The notes beneath the pieces were generated by a model. It saw only the letters and a list, made by a program, of their open reading frames with translations, ran no database searches and had not been told where the DNA came from. From Methylobacterium sp. Leaf104 (GTDB lineage Bacteria; Pseudomonadota; Alphaproteobacteria; Rhizobiales; Beijerinckiaceae), in contig NZ_LMMZ01000023.1 of NCBI RefSeq assembly GCF_001422885.1, positions 187,138 to 251,137 of the forward strand: a stretch of DNA of 64,000 nt. Reading direction: 5' to 3'. The translations under genes and the position numbers were made by a program. Shown piece by piece: positions 30,371 to 38,284 of the stretch (positions are counted from its first letter, which is position 1; each line of letters begins with the position of its first letter).

Positions 30371-30516
30371 CCGTTTATCGTGACGAATCCTGGAACGTGA
30401 CGTCCTTTTTACCGCGCCACCGCCCCCTCTTAAGCCACGAGAGGGGCCGCCGCACGTTTACCTGTTGTCAACCTTAATGCGCCCGAGCAGGGTGGCATAG
30501 GGCTGGAGCTGTGCTA

Positions 30517-30531
30517 TTGTGCAGCGCACAA
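30517..30531. promoter_or_regulatory. Inverted repeat before the phasin gene (possible PhaR-type operator)
   Basis: TTGTGC-AGC-GCACAA is a perfect 6-bp inverted repeat with a 3-base spacer, ending 34 bases before the phasin ATG. It overlaps a possible -10 element (TATTGT at 30515-30520). Its centre is TGC-N3-GCA, similar to the TGC-rich sites bound by PhaR, the repressor of phasin genes in related bacteria. Identity of the regulator is inferred. Confidence 0.45.
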
Positions 30532-30565
30532 CACGCCGTCAACAATTGAGCAAGAGGAGAGGATA

Positions 30566-31057
30566 ATGAGCAGCACCCCGAATTACGAGGTTCCCGCCGA
30601 GATGCGCGATTTCGCCGAGAAGAGCGTCGACCAGGCGCGCAAGGCGTTCGACACTTTCATCAGCGCCGCCCGGCGCACCGCCGACACCGTGCAGGGCTCC
30701 GCCGAGATGGCGCGCACGAACGCACAGGACGTGTCCGCCCGCGGCTTCGAATTCGCCGAGCAGAACGTCACGGCCGCCTTCGACCTCGCGCAGAAGCTGG
30801 TCCGCTCGCGCGACCTGCAGGAAGCGATGCAGCATCAGGCCGAGTTCGTGCGCAGCCAGTTCGCCGCGATCCAGGCCCAGGCCAAGGAATTCGGCGGTCT
30901 CGCCCAGTCGGCGATCCAGCAGAGCGCCGAGAAGGCCAAGGGCGCCATGCAGGAGAGCGCCGAGCACGCCCGCAAGGCGATGGAGCAGGGCACCGAGGCG
31001 GCCCGCAAGGCCGGCACCGATGCCGAGCAGGCCATGCGGAACGCGACCAACTCCTAA
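30566..31057 (+). CDS. Phasin family protein
   Basis: A 163-residue phasin, the protein type that coats polyhydroxyalkanoate granules. The phasin_2 domain spans about residues 5-110 (FAEKSVDQARKAFDTFISAA, FAEQNVTAAFDLAQKLVRSR, QAEFVRSQFAAIQAQAKE). The last 50 residues are an Ala/Lys/Glu-rich amphipathic helix of repeated AEKAK, AEHAR and EAARK units. A GAGAGG site precedes the ATG, a palindrome lies in the promoter and a strong terminator follows. It is a single-gene unit. Confidence 0.93.
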   Translation: MSSTPNYEVPAEMRDFAEKSVDQARKAFDTFISAARRTADTVQGSAEMARTNAQDVSARGFEFAEQNVTAAFDLAQKLVRSRDLQEAMQHQAEFVRSQFAAIQAQAKEFGGLAQSAIQQSAEKAKGAMQESAEHARKAMEQGTEAARKAGTDAEQAMRNATNS

Positions 31058-31093
31058 TCCGTCATAGACCGGCGCCCACGCGGCGCCCCTCCG

Positions 31094-31132
31094 CAGCCCG
31101 CTCGGTTCCAGACCGAGCGGGCTGTTCTCGTT
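31094..31132 (+). terminator. Intrinsic terminator after the phasin gene
   Basis: A perfect 13-bp stem (31094-31106 with 31112-31124) with a 5-base loop, followed by TTCTCGTT. It starts 37 bases after the phasin stop. Confidence 0.88.
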
Positions 31133-31281
31133 GGGGGTCCGGGATCGCGCTGGGACTTGCCGAGAGGACTGGCCGAGAGCACTGCCGGTAGGACTTGCCG
31201 AGGGCGGGCGGGTCTCCTAACCGTTACCGCCGCAGCGTGCCCGAGCTTCCCGGGACGTGGCGTCAACCAGGGCGTGAGACC

Positions 31282-31596
31282 ATGCGACGTATCTCCCGAG
31301 GCAGTCTGATCCTCACCGTCCTCGCCGGGCTGTTCGCGGCGCAGGGCGCCAGTGCCCAATATTACGACGACGGCTACGACCGTCCGCCGCCGCGCCGCGC
31401 CTACGACGAGCGCCGTCTGCCGCCCCGCCGCGAGGTCGGACTCAATTGCGATGCGGTGCAGTCGGGCCTGACGGGCTACCAGCCCTATTCCTGTCCGCTG
31501 ACGAGCCCGCGGCCCCTCGGCGCCCGCTGCTTCTGCGACATGCCGATCGCCCCCCTGAGCTCGCCGCAGACCGCGGTCGGCCGCGTGGTGCCCTGA
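31282..31596 (+). CDS. Small secreted Tyr/Arg/Pro-rich protein of unknown function
   Basis: A 104-residue protein with a signal peptide (residues 1-25, ending QGASAQ). The next 25 residues are rich in Tyr, Asp, Pro and Arg, and the C-terminal half has four Cys (LNCDAV, YSCPLT, ARCFCD), likely forming two disulfides in the periplasm. The start was set at the ATG before the signal peptide. It stands alone, with a shared bidirectional terminator before the converging transpeptidase gene. I do not recognise a named domain. Confidence 0.72.
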   Translation: MRRISRGSLILTVLAGLFAAQGASAQYYDDGYDRPPPRRAYDERRLPPRREVGLNCDAVQSGLTGYQPYSCPLTSPRPLGARCFCDMPIAPLSSPQTAVGRVVP

Positions 31597-31627
31597 GGTC
31601 CGACCCGGACGCGGCGCTCCGAACGAC

Positions 31628-31663
31628 GAAGGCCGCGCCATCCTTCCGGACGGCGCGGCCTTC
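31628..31663. terminator. Bidirectional terminator between converging genes
   Basis: A perfect 12-bp stem (31628-31639 with 31652-31663) with a 12-base loop. It lies 32 bases after the small secreted protein gene and 28 bases after the transpeptidase gene, serving both. The T content on either side is modest. Confidence 0.8.
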
Positions 31664-31690
31664 TCTCATCGCGGTTCGGGCGGAACGACC

Positions 31691-32353
31691 TCAGTTCAGG
31701 ACGACGACCTTCGCGCCGACCTTCACCCGCTCGTAGAGATCGGTGACATCCTCGTTCGTCATCCGGATGCAGCCCGACGACACGGCCTGGCCGATCGTAT
31801 CCGGCTCGTTGGAGCCGTGGATGCGGTACTCGGTGTTGCCGATATACATGGCGCGGGCACCGAGCGGATTCTCGACGCCGCCTGCCATGTAGCGCGGCAG
31901 GTCGGGCCGGCGGGCGATCATGGCGGCCGGCGGCGTCCACGACGGCCATTCCTTCTTGGCGGTGACGGTCTTCACGCCGGACCAGGTGAAGCCGGGACGG
32001 CCGACGCCGACGCCGTAGCGGATGGCCTCACCGTTCGGCATCACGAAATAGAGGCGCCGCTCGGCCGTGGAAACCACGATCGTACCGGGCTTGTAGTTGC
32101 CGTTGAATGCCACGATCTCGCGCGGGATCGGAGCGACCTGGGCCTGGGGCGCCGCCTGGTAGCCCTGGCCAACCGTGCCGGGATAGCCGTAGGGATCATC
32201 GGTCGTCCGGCCATAACCATAGGCCGGATCGGAGGAGTAGTAATCCTCGCTGCCATTCGTGCTGAACGGATCATAGGGAGCTGCCAGAACTGGGCTCGCG
32301 GAGAGGACGCAGACACCGAACAGGCCTGTGAGGGCGGTCGCCAAGGTCTTCAT
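31691..32353 (-). CDS. Secreted L,D-transpeptidase (YkuD family)
   Basis: A 220-residue YkuD-domain enzyme that forms peptidoglycan cross-links or attaches proteins to peptidoglycan. It has a signal peptide (1-25, ending PVLAAP), a Tyr/Gly-rich linker to about residue 75, then the catalytic domain with His179 in YRIHGSNEP and the active Cys195 in VSSGCIRMTN. The start was set at the Met before the signal peptide; the 29-residue open extension upstream was rejected. It converges with the gene ending at 31596. Confidence 0.93.
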   Translation of the reverse strand: MKTLATALTGLFGVCVLSASPVLAAPYDPFSTNGSEDYYSSDPAYGYGRTTDDPYGYPGTVGQGYQAAPQAQVAPIPREIVAFNGNYKPGTIVVSTAERRLYFVMPNGEAIRYGVGVGRPGFTWSGVKTVTAKKEWPSWTPPAAMIARRPDLPRYMAGGVENPLGARAMYIGNTEYRIHGSNEPDTIGQAVSSGCIRMTNEDVTDLYERVKVGAKVVVLN

Positions 32354-32468
32354 GTTGGATCCCTTACCTGTGCCGTAACCTTTGCTATACAAGCGTAAGC
32401 ATGGGACAGTGGTTCCATGGGCCTCCGATGAATCCGACATATTTGCGGCAGGACCAGCAGGAGCGCCG

Positions 32469-32951
32469 TTACCGCGGGTCCTCGGCGGCCCGCGCGAGGG
32501 CCGCGGCGTCGAGCTTCACCATGGTCTGCATGGCGGCGAACACCCGCGCCGCGACGGCGGGATCGGCATCCGCGAGGAGTCGCGGCAGGACCTCGGGCAC
32601 GATCTGCCAGGGCACGCCCCAGCGGTCCCGCAGCCAGCCGCACATGATCTCCGACCCTCCCTCAGAGACCAGGCCGTTCCAGAGCCGATCCACTTCCGCC
32701 TGATCGGCGCAGGTCACGGAGATCGAGGCGGCCGTGCCGTAATCCGCAGGCACGCCGCCGTTCAGAGCCTGGAAGCTCTGGTCACCGAGGGTGAAGCCGA
32801 TCAGGATCACGTCGCCGGGCTGGCCACCGGGCCAGGGACCGGGCGAGCGCTGGATGTGGCCGATGCGGGAGCCCGGCACCAGGGACACGTAGAGGCGCAC
32901 GGCCTCTTCCGCGCCCCGCTCGAACCAGAGGCAGGTACTGACGTTCGACAT
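32469..32951 (-). CDS. VOC family (PhnB-like) protein
   Basis: A 160-residue protein of the 3-demethylubiquinone-9 methyltransferase-like VOC group, with CLWFERGAEEAVRLYVSLVPGSRI near the N-terminus and GWLRDRWGVPWQIVPEVLPRLL near the C-terminus. These proteins have a glyoxalase fold; the substrate is unknown. The start at the ATG encoding MSNVSTCLW was chosen over an Arg-rich upstream extension. It is the last gene of the leftward YciI/sigma cluster. Confidence 0.87.
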   Translation of the reverse strand: MSNVSTCLWFERGAEEAVRLYVSLVPGSRIGHIQRSPGPWPGGQPGDVILIGFTLGDQSFQALNGGVPADYGTAASISVTCADQAEVDRLWNGLVSEGGSEIMCGWLRDRWGVPWQIVPEVLPRLLADADPAVAARVFAAMQTMVKLDAAALARAAEDPR

Positions 32952-33013
32952 GAATCCGCTCCTGCGTGTCTGCATCCCAATGGCCTCCGGTAGCAACGGA
33001 GGCGCCCGCGGCG

Positions 33014-33478
33014 CTAGAGGCGCGCGGCCAACTCGCCGAGCTGATCGGCGCAGCGGCCCCACCCGTCGTGGAAGCCCATGGCCTCGTGCGCGGCACAATC
33101 CTCAGCCGACCAGTGACGCACGCGCGCGGTGTAGCGGGTCGCCGCGCCGTCCGGCTCGAAGGTGATGATGCCGGTGAAGAAAGGCTTGGCCGAAGGCTCC
33201 CAGGCCCGGACATAGGCGTCCGTGAAGACGATCCGGGCGTTCTCCACCAGTTCGAGATAGACGCCGGCGCTGGGAAACTCCGCGCCGTCCGGACCTCGCA
33301 TGACGATGCGGGTCGCGCCGCCGGGACGCAGATCGGTCTGCGCCTCCGTCACGACGAAGGGCTTCGGCGCGAACCAGCGCTTGATCAGGTCCGGCTCGGT
33401 CCAGCACCGGTAGAGCGCCGCCGGAGCGGCGTGGATGAGGCGTTCCAGGACGAGTTCGCGTCCGGTCAAATCGGTCAT
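33014..33478 (-). CDS. SRPBCC/AHSA1 domain protein
   Basis: A 154-residue START-like protein with the AHSA1 pattern: LIHAAPAALYRCWTEPDLIK near the N-terminus, WFAPKPF, and a C-terminal helix HDGWGRCADQLGEL. Proteins of this group bind hydrophobic ligands and very often sit with VOC and YciI proteins next to an ECF sigma factor gene, as here. It is 43 bases after the upstream VOC gene. The ligand is unknown. Confidence 0.88.
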   Translation of the reverse strand: MTDLTGRELVLERLIHAAPAALYRCWTEPDLIKRWFAPKPFVVTEAQTDLRPGGATRIVMRGPDGAEFPSAGVYLELVENARIVFTDAYVRAWEPSAKPFFTGIITFEPDGAATRYTARVRHWSAEDCAAHEAMGFHDGWGRCADQLGELAARL

Positions 33479-33521
33479 GGCGGCGTTCCAGCTCAGACGT
33501 TGCGGAGGGGGTGAGAGGCGG

Positions 33522-33944
33522 TCAGCGCTTCTGCTGGTTCATCGCCCAGAGGACCCCGAAGGGATCGCGCAGCTGGCCGTAGCGGTCGCCCCAGAACATG
33601 TCGGCCGGCGGCATCACCGCGACCGCGCCCGCCTCGACGGCCCGCGCGTAACGCGCGTCGATGTCGTCGACCATCAGCATCAGGGTGAAGGCCTGCGGCG
33701 GCTGGAGGGAATGTCCATGCTCGGGAAAGGCGTCGCTCAGCATCAGCGAGGCGCCATTGAGGTGGAGGTGGACGTGCATGGTGCGGCCCTGGTCGTCGAC
33801 GGGCATCGCGGTGGCGATCTCGGCCCCGAAGGCCCGGACGTAGAACTCCGCCGCCTTCATGGCGCCCGCGACGGTCAGGTAGGGCACCAGACCGCTCTTC
33901 ACGGGGGCCGGGGTCGGCGGCTCGGATTGGTTCGTGCTGCTCAT
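33522..33944 (-). CDS. VOC family (glyoxalase-like) protein
   Basis: A 140-residue VOC protein with PYLTVAGAMKAAEFYVRAFG at about residues 20-40 and MFWGDRYGQLRDPFGVLWAM near the C-terminus, the pattern of the PhnB/YdcJ-like branch. The start was placed at the ATG for MSSTNQSEPP, which follows GAGAGGACC; the upstream frame is Arg-rich and lacks conservation features. It follows the broken sigma factor gene by 136 bases on the same strand. Confidence 0.88.
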   Translation of the reverse strand: MSSTNQSEPPTPAPVKSGLVPYLTVAGAMKAAEFYVRAFGAEIATAMPVDDQGRTMHVHLHLNGASLMLSDAFPEHGHSLQPPQAFTLMLMVDDIDARYARAVEAGAVAVMPPADMFWGDRYGQLRDPFGVLWAMNQQKR

Positions 33945-34080
33945 CGTGGTCCTCTCCTCTCGGGCCGCCCGACACCGTTCCCGGCACGGTCCCGTGCCGA
34001 TCGCACGGCCTCGTCGCAAGGACGCGTGAGCGGAGCGGTATCCGACAGGGACGACGATTTTTTTTCAAGCGCCGCGGCGT

Positions 34081-35332
34081 TCAGGGCGCCGGGAGGCTCA
34101 GGCGGTCGAGTTCCGCACGGATCTGCGCGGCCTCGGCCGGCGTACCGGCCAGCGCGATCGCCCGGCCCATCGCCTCGCGCGCCTCCGCGGACCGTCCGAG
34201 TTTCAGGAGAAGGGCGCCGCGCAGGCCATGGAAGTAGAAGTAGCCATCGAGCGGCCGCGCCAGGGGGTCCGCCAGGGCGAGACCGGCCTCGGGTCCGGCG
34301 GCCCTCCCGACGGCCGCTGCCCGGTTCAGGCTCACGACCGGCGAGGGCTGCAGCCGCTCCAGCGCTTCGTAGAGGGCGGCGATCCCGGACCAGTCGGTCT
34401 CCTCGGGACGCCGCGCGCGGGCATGGAGGGCGGCGATCGCCGCCTGGATCTGGTAGGGGCCCGGACTCCGATGCCGGATCGCCTTGTCGACGAGGGCCAG
34501 CCCTTCCGCGATCATCGGGACGCGCCAGAGGGCGCGATCCTGGTCGTCGAGGAGGACGATCCCGCCTTGCGCATCGAAGCGTGCCGGCGTTCGGGTATGC
34601 TGCAGGAGCATCAGGGCGAGGAGCCCCATCACCTCCGGGTCGGTGCCGAACAGGCGCAGCAGCAGGCGGGCGAGACGGATGGCCTCCGCAGAGCCCCGCC
34701 CGCTCCGCGCCGCTGGCCGCCGAATAGCCGGCGTTGAAGACGAGGTAGAGCATCGCCGCGACCGCCGCGAGCCTCTCGACGCGCTCCACCGCACCGGGAG
34801 CCTCGTAGGGCACGTCGCTGCGGGCGATGCGCGCCTTGGCCCGGGTGATGCGCTGCTCCATCGCGACCTCGCTGACGAGGAAGGCGCGGGCGATGCGTGT
34901 CACGCTCAGGCCCGAGACGACCCGCAGGGCGAGGGCGATCTGCTGCGTCGCCGGCAGCTCGGGATGGCAGCAGATGAAGAGCAGGCGCAGGAGATCGTCG
35001 CGGTAGGAGTCGGAATCGAGCGCCTCGACCAGGGGCACCTCGGCGTCGTCGAGGTCCGACAGCGCGTCCTCCGGAGGCAGGGGCGCGAGCCGGGCGGTCC
35101 GGCGCTTGCCGTCGAGGCCGGCATTGCGGCCGACGAGGATCAGCCAGGCCGCGACGTCCCGCGGCGGCCCGGTGCGGGGCCAGGTCCGCAGGGCGCGAAG
35201 GGTCGCGTCCTGGACGGCTTCCTCGGCCGCGTCGAGGTCGCGGAAGACCCGCAGCAGGGCGGCCAGGACCCGCGGACGCGCCGCGGAGACGGACGCGGCG
35301 ATCCAGGCCGCGTCGGGGCCGGACGCACTCAT
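34081..35332 (-). pseudogene. ECF sigma factor (ECF42 / DUF6596 type), frameshifted
   Basis: The first part encodes sigma-70 regions 2 and 4 (LRVFRDLDAAEEAVQDATLRAL and LALRVVSGLSVTRIARAFLVSEVAMEQRI) up to YLVFNAGYSAASGAERAGLC. The rest, EAIRLARLLLRLFG through the TPR-like C-terminal domain to DRLSLPAP, is in another frame. Family members read LCAEAIRL at the join; adding one GC dinucleotide near 34687-34690 would restore exactly that and give a 417-residue protein of normal length. Either the gene is broken or the assembly lost two bases. It overlaps the YciI gene by four bases, the usual ECF42 partner arrangement. Confidence 0.85.
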
Positions 35333-35715
35333 CCGCCCGTCCTCGCCGCGTCCCGCGGATCCGGATTGTACAGGAGAACGGGACGCAGTTCGTAGGCGCC
35401 ACCCGGATTGGCGGCGGCGAGATCGCGGGCGATCGCCAGCGCCTCGTCGAGGTCCGCCACGTCGACGACGTAGAAGCCGAGCAGTTGCTCCTTGGTCTCC
35501 GCGAAGGGGCCGTCGATGACGAGGGGCGGGTCGCTCGCCTTGCGCAGGGTCGTGGCGGCGGTGGTCGGCAGAAGGCGCAGGGATGGCCCGAGCTTGCCCT
35601 GGTTCGCGAGCCGCTCGTGCACCGGCCCGAGCCGCGCCATGACGGCGGCGTCCTCGTCGGCGCTCCAGGCGCTGACGACGTCCTCGTCCTTGTAGCAGAG
35701 GATGGCATAGAGCAT
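35329..35715 (-). CDS. YciI/DGPF family protein
   Basis: A 128-residue YciI-like protein with MLYAILCYKDEDVVSAWS, LRKASDPPLVIDGPFAETKEQLLGFYVVDV (the DGPF motif is at about residues 68-71) and the C-terminal ELRPVLL. DGPF proteins are the standard genomic partners of ECF42 sigma factors and may serve as their targets or modulators. It is the first gene of the leftward cluster and its stop overlaps the sigma factor start (ATGA). Confidence 0.92.
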   Translation of the reverse strand: MLYAILCYKDEDVVSAWSADEDAAVMARLGPVHERLANQGKLGPSLRLLPTTAATTLRKASDPPLVIDGPFAETKEQLLGFYVVDVADLDEALAIARDLAAANPGGAYELRPVLLYNPDPRDAARTGG

Positions 35716-35918
35716 GGCAATTCCTTCTCCTCACAGGACGCACGCGGCGACCTTCAGCCGACAGCACCTGACAAAATTTTTGCGCCGCCGGGAATGGTCT
35801 CGCGATTCGCGCTTCCCGCGCCGGGCCGGAGAACGCCCGCGATGAGGTGGCGCTGTGCCGGGGTCGAGAGGCTTGACCCCAGGCGGGACCCATGCCTTTT
35901 ACCGGCGACGGCACCCCC

Positions 35919-35995
35919 GACTCCGTAGCTCAGCTGGATAGAGCAGCCGCCTTCTAAGCGGCAGGTCGTTGGTTCGAGCCCAACCGGGGTCGCCA
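35919..35995 (+). tRNA. tRNA-Arg (anticodon TCT)
   Basis: A 77-base cloverleaf including an encoded CCA end. The acceptor stem pairs GACTCCG (35919-35925) with CGGGGTC (35985-35991). The D-arm is TAGCTCAGCTGGATAGAGC, the anticodon stem GCCGC/GCGGC encloses CTTCTAA with TCT at 35953-35955, and the T-arm is GTTGG-TTCGAGC-CCAAC. It reads AGA codons, which are rare in this GC-rich DNA. No integrase or repeat of its 3' end is visible nearby. Confidence 0.96.
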
Positions 35996-36018
35996 TGCCA
36001 CCGTGCCTGGCCGAGCGG

Positions 36019-37239
36019 TCAGGCGGCGGAGATCCGCAGCGCCCGGTGGGCGACCGTGATCGAGAGAGCGATGTTGAGCGCCGCGATGGCCAGCATCAGC
36101 TCGAGCAGGGAATCGAGTCCGAACCAGGCGCCGACATAGCCGCAGACCAGTGGCGTCGCCGCCTGTCCGAGCAGGGGCATCAGGGCGAGGCGCCCCATCA
36201 CGGCCGCGTAATCGTGCTGGCCGTAGAGTGCGAGGGGCAGGGTTCCGCGCACCACCGTGCGCATCCCGTTGCCGGCGCCGTAGAGCACGATCGCCAGCCA
36301 GGCAAAGCCGGGGGCGGTGGCGAGCAGCAGCAGACCCAGGCCGACGCTTCCGCTCGAGACGAGCAGCGCCCAGGCGGGATGCGCCCTCCGGCCGAACAGG
36401 AGTTCGATGATGCGGGCGCCGACCTGCGAAGGGCCGATCAGGGCGCTGAGGGCCACGGCCGCGCTCGCCGCGACGCCCTTGGCCTGGAGCAGCAGCAGCA
36501 ATTGCACGGAGACGGCCGTCATCAGCACGGCCGCGCTCGTGAAGGTGACGGCGAGGATGCGTTCGCCGGGAAGCGGTCCCCGGCCGGTCGGGACGTTCAA
36601 GGGGGTGGCCCCGGACGGCGCGGGCGGCACCGGCAGGGACCGGGCCCCGGCCGGGAGGGCGAATGCGAAGAGCGGGACCACGACGAGGGTAGCCAGGGCC
36701 GCATAGACGAGACAGGTGCCGCGCCAGCCGACCCATCCCACGAGGCCGCTCGACGCCGGCCAGCACAGGGTGATGGCGAAGCCGGAGGCGATCGCGATCT
36801 GGGTCATCGCGCCCCGCGCCGAGGCGCCGTAGGCCTGCCCGATGGCGGCGAAGAGCGGATCGTAGAGGGCGCCGCCCATGCCCAGGCCGATGATCACCCA
36901 GGCGAGCAGGAAGACCGGCAGGTTCGGCGCCAGCGCCATCACCACCTGGCCGAGCGCGATGATCAGGGAGCCGGCGATGAGAACGGACCGTCCGCCATGG
37001 CTCCGGATCCTGCGCCCCACCCAGGGCGAGCACAGGCCCGAGACGAGGATCGCCAGCGACAGGGCACCCACCACGACCCCCTGCGGCCAGCCGGTCGACT
37101 GGACGATCGGATCGGCCAGCACCGCCATCAGGAAGAACGAGCCGCCCCACAGGATGATCTGGGTGAAGCCGAGGGCGGCGTTGCCGGCGAGCGTCGGAGC
37201 ACGGTGCGCGGTGGAAGGCGGTACGGTCGATGGCGTCAC
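36019..37239 (-). CDS. MFS permease of unknown substrate
   Basis: A 406-residue protein with 12 hydrophobic helices in the MFS pattern. SPWVGRRIRSHGGRSVLIAG marks the loop after helix 2 and a long polar central loop (about 190-225) separates the two halves. It resembles the monocarboxylate/oxalate-type or general MFS family, but no substrate signature was recognised. It converges with tRNA-Arg (23 bases between ends) and diverges from the hydrolase gene at 37401. Confidence 0.85.
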   Translation of the reverse strand: MTPSTVPPSTAHRAPTLAGNAALGFTQIILWGGSFFLMAVLADPIVQSTGWPQGVVVGALSLAILVSGLCSPWVGRRIRSHGGRSVLIAGSLIIALGQVVMALAPNLPVFLLAWVIIGLGMGGALYDPLFAAIGQAYGASARGAMTQIAIASGFAITLCWPASSGLVGWVGWRGTCLVYAALATLVVVPLFAFALPAGARSLPVPPAPSGATPLNVPTGRGPLPGERILAVTFTSAAVLMTAVSVQLLLLLQAKGVAASAAVALSALIGPSQVGARIIELLFGRRAHPAWALLVSSGSVGLGLLLLATAPGFAWLAIVLYGAGNGMRTVVRGTLPLALYGQHDYAAVMGRLALMPLLGQAATPLVCGYVGAWFGLDSLLELMLAIAALNIALSITVAHRALRISAA

Positions 37240-37400
37240 GCGCTGTCGCCGATCATGGGTCTGACCTCGGTGGTTTCGGACGGTGTCCCGTTCTATGAGC
37301 CTGGATGACCGCCCCGCTCAAGGCATCGCGATGCGCGCCGGTGCTGCCCGGTCGACCCCGAGGCCGGCCGGTGACGGGCGAGGGTCTTTGCGAGGCTTCC

Positions 37401-38093
37401 ATGATTCCGCTCGTGCTCCTGCCCGGCCTCCTCAACGACGCGGACCTGTTTCGTGATCAGGTCGCGGTCCTGGCCGACATCGCGGCCTGCACCGTCGCCG
37501 ACCTGACGCGCGGGGAGACGCTCGACGCGTTGGCGGAATCGGTTCTCGCCGAGGCGCCGGAGACCTTTGCCCTGGCCGGCTTCTCGCTGGGCGGATACGT
37601 GGCGCAGGAGATCGTCCGGCGCGCGCCGGAGCGGGTCACGCGGCTCGCCCTGCTCGATACCTCGATCCGGCCCGACGGGCAGGACCGCGCCGCCACGCGC
37701 CGCGCCCTCGACAAGGCCGTCCGCATTCCCGGCCGCTTCCACGGCTTCGGCGATCGGCTGCTGGCGACCTATCTCGACCCGGCGCATCTCGACGACGCGG
37801 CGATCGTCGCCCGCATCCGAGGGATGACCGAGCGGCTCGGCGCGGAGGTCTTCCTCCGCCAGAACGCCATCGTGCGGCGCGACGGAAGCGAGACGCTGCG
37901 GAGCCTGACCTGCCCGCTCCTCGTCCTGTGCGGCGCGAGCGATGCCGTGACGCCGCCCGCGATGCACCGGGAGATGGCCGCGCTCGCGCCGGGTGCCCGC
38001 CTCGTGATCGTGCCGGGCGCGGGGCACATGACACCGATCGAACAGCCCGAGGCAGTCGCCGAAGCCCTGAGAGCCTGGCTCCGCGAACCGTGA
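37401..38093 (+). CDS. Alpha/beta hydrolase
   Basis: A 230-residue alpha/beta hydrolase. The oxyanion region is LVLLPGLLNDADLF, the nucleophile elbow is GFSLGGYVAQE with Ser near residue 61, the acid is in LVLCGASDAVTPP and the catalytic His is in PGAGHMTPIEQPE. The start was put at the ATG encoding MIPLVLLPG, because the 32 upstream open codons lie before the first beta-strand and are Arg/Pro-rich. It may be an esterase or lactonase. It diverges from the MFS permease. Confidence 0.88.
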   Translation: MIPLVLLPGLLNDADLFRDQVAVLADIAACTVADLTRGETLDALAESVLAEAPETFALAGFSLGGYVAQEIVRRAPERVTRLALLDTSIRPDGQDRAATRRALDKAVRIPGRFHGFGDRLLATYLDPAHLDDAAIVARIRGMTERLGAEVFLRQNAIVRRDGSETLRSLTCPLLVLCGASDAVTPPAMHREMAALAPGARLVIVPGAGHMTPIEQPEAVAEALRAWLREP

Positions 38094-38193
38094 GCGGTCC
38101 CGTGCTGCGCCGCCCAGTCCACGCGCCGGGTTCGGACCGGTTCGCGACAGGTGGGGATGGGTCTCGATGCCCGACCTTTCCGTATTTCATTTC

Positions 38194-38220
38194 CGAAAAT
38201 AGCGCTGTACGCTCGAACAT
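38194..38220. promoter_or_regulatory. Tandem GlpR-like half-sites upstream of glpR
   Basis: CGAAAAT (38194-38200) and CGAACAT (38214-38220) match the two halves of the operator before glpD (as CGAAAAT in reverse complement and CGAACAT directly). They are in direct orientation with starts 20 bases apart, about two helical turns, and lie 65 bases or more before the glpR ATG. The opposite half-sites are degenerate. They could serve autoregulation of glpR. Confidence 0.3.
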
Positions 38221-38284
38221 GATTTGAACGGTGCGGCGCGACAGGGCGAGGCGCCGATCGCGCAGGATTCCGGCAGGATCTGGC

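Noticed and set aside
30423-30446. 7-bp hairpin upstream of the phasin gene as a terminator
   Set aside because: The loop is nine bases and no T-run follows. It lies in the promoter region of divergent genes, so termination makes no sense there.
35919-35995. tRNA-Arg as an integration site for a genomic island
   Set aside because: No integrase, no repeat of the tRNA 3' end and no shift in gene style were seen on either side.
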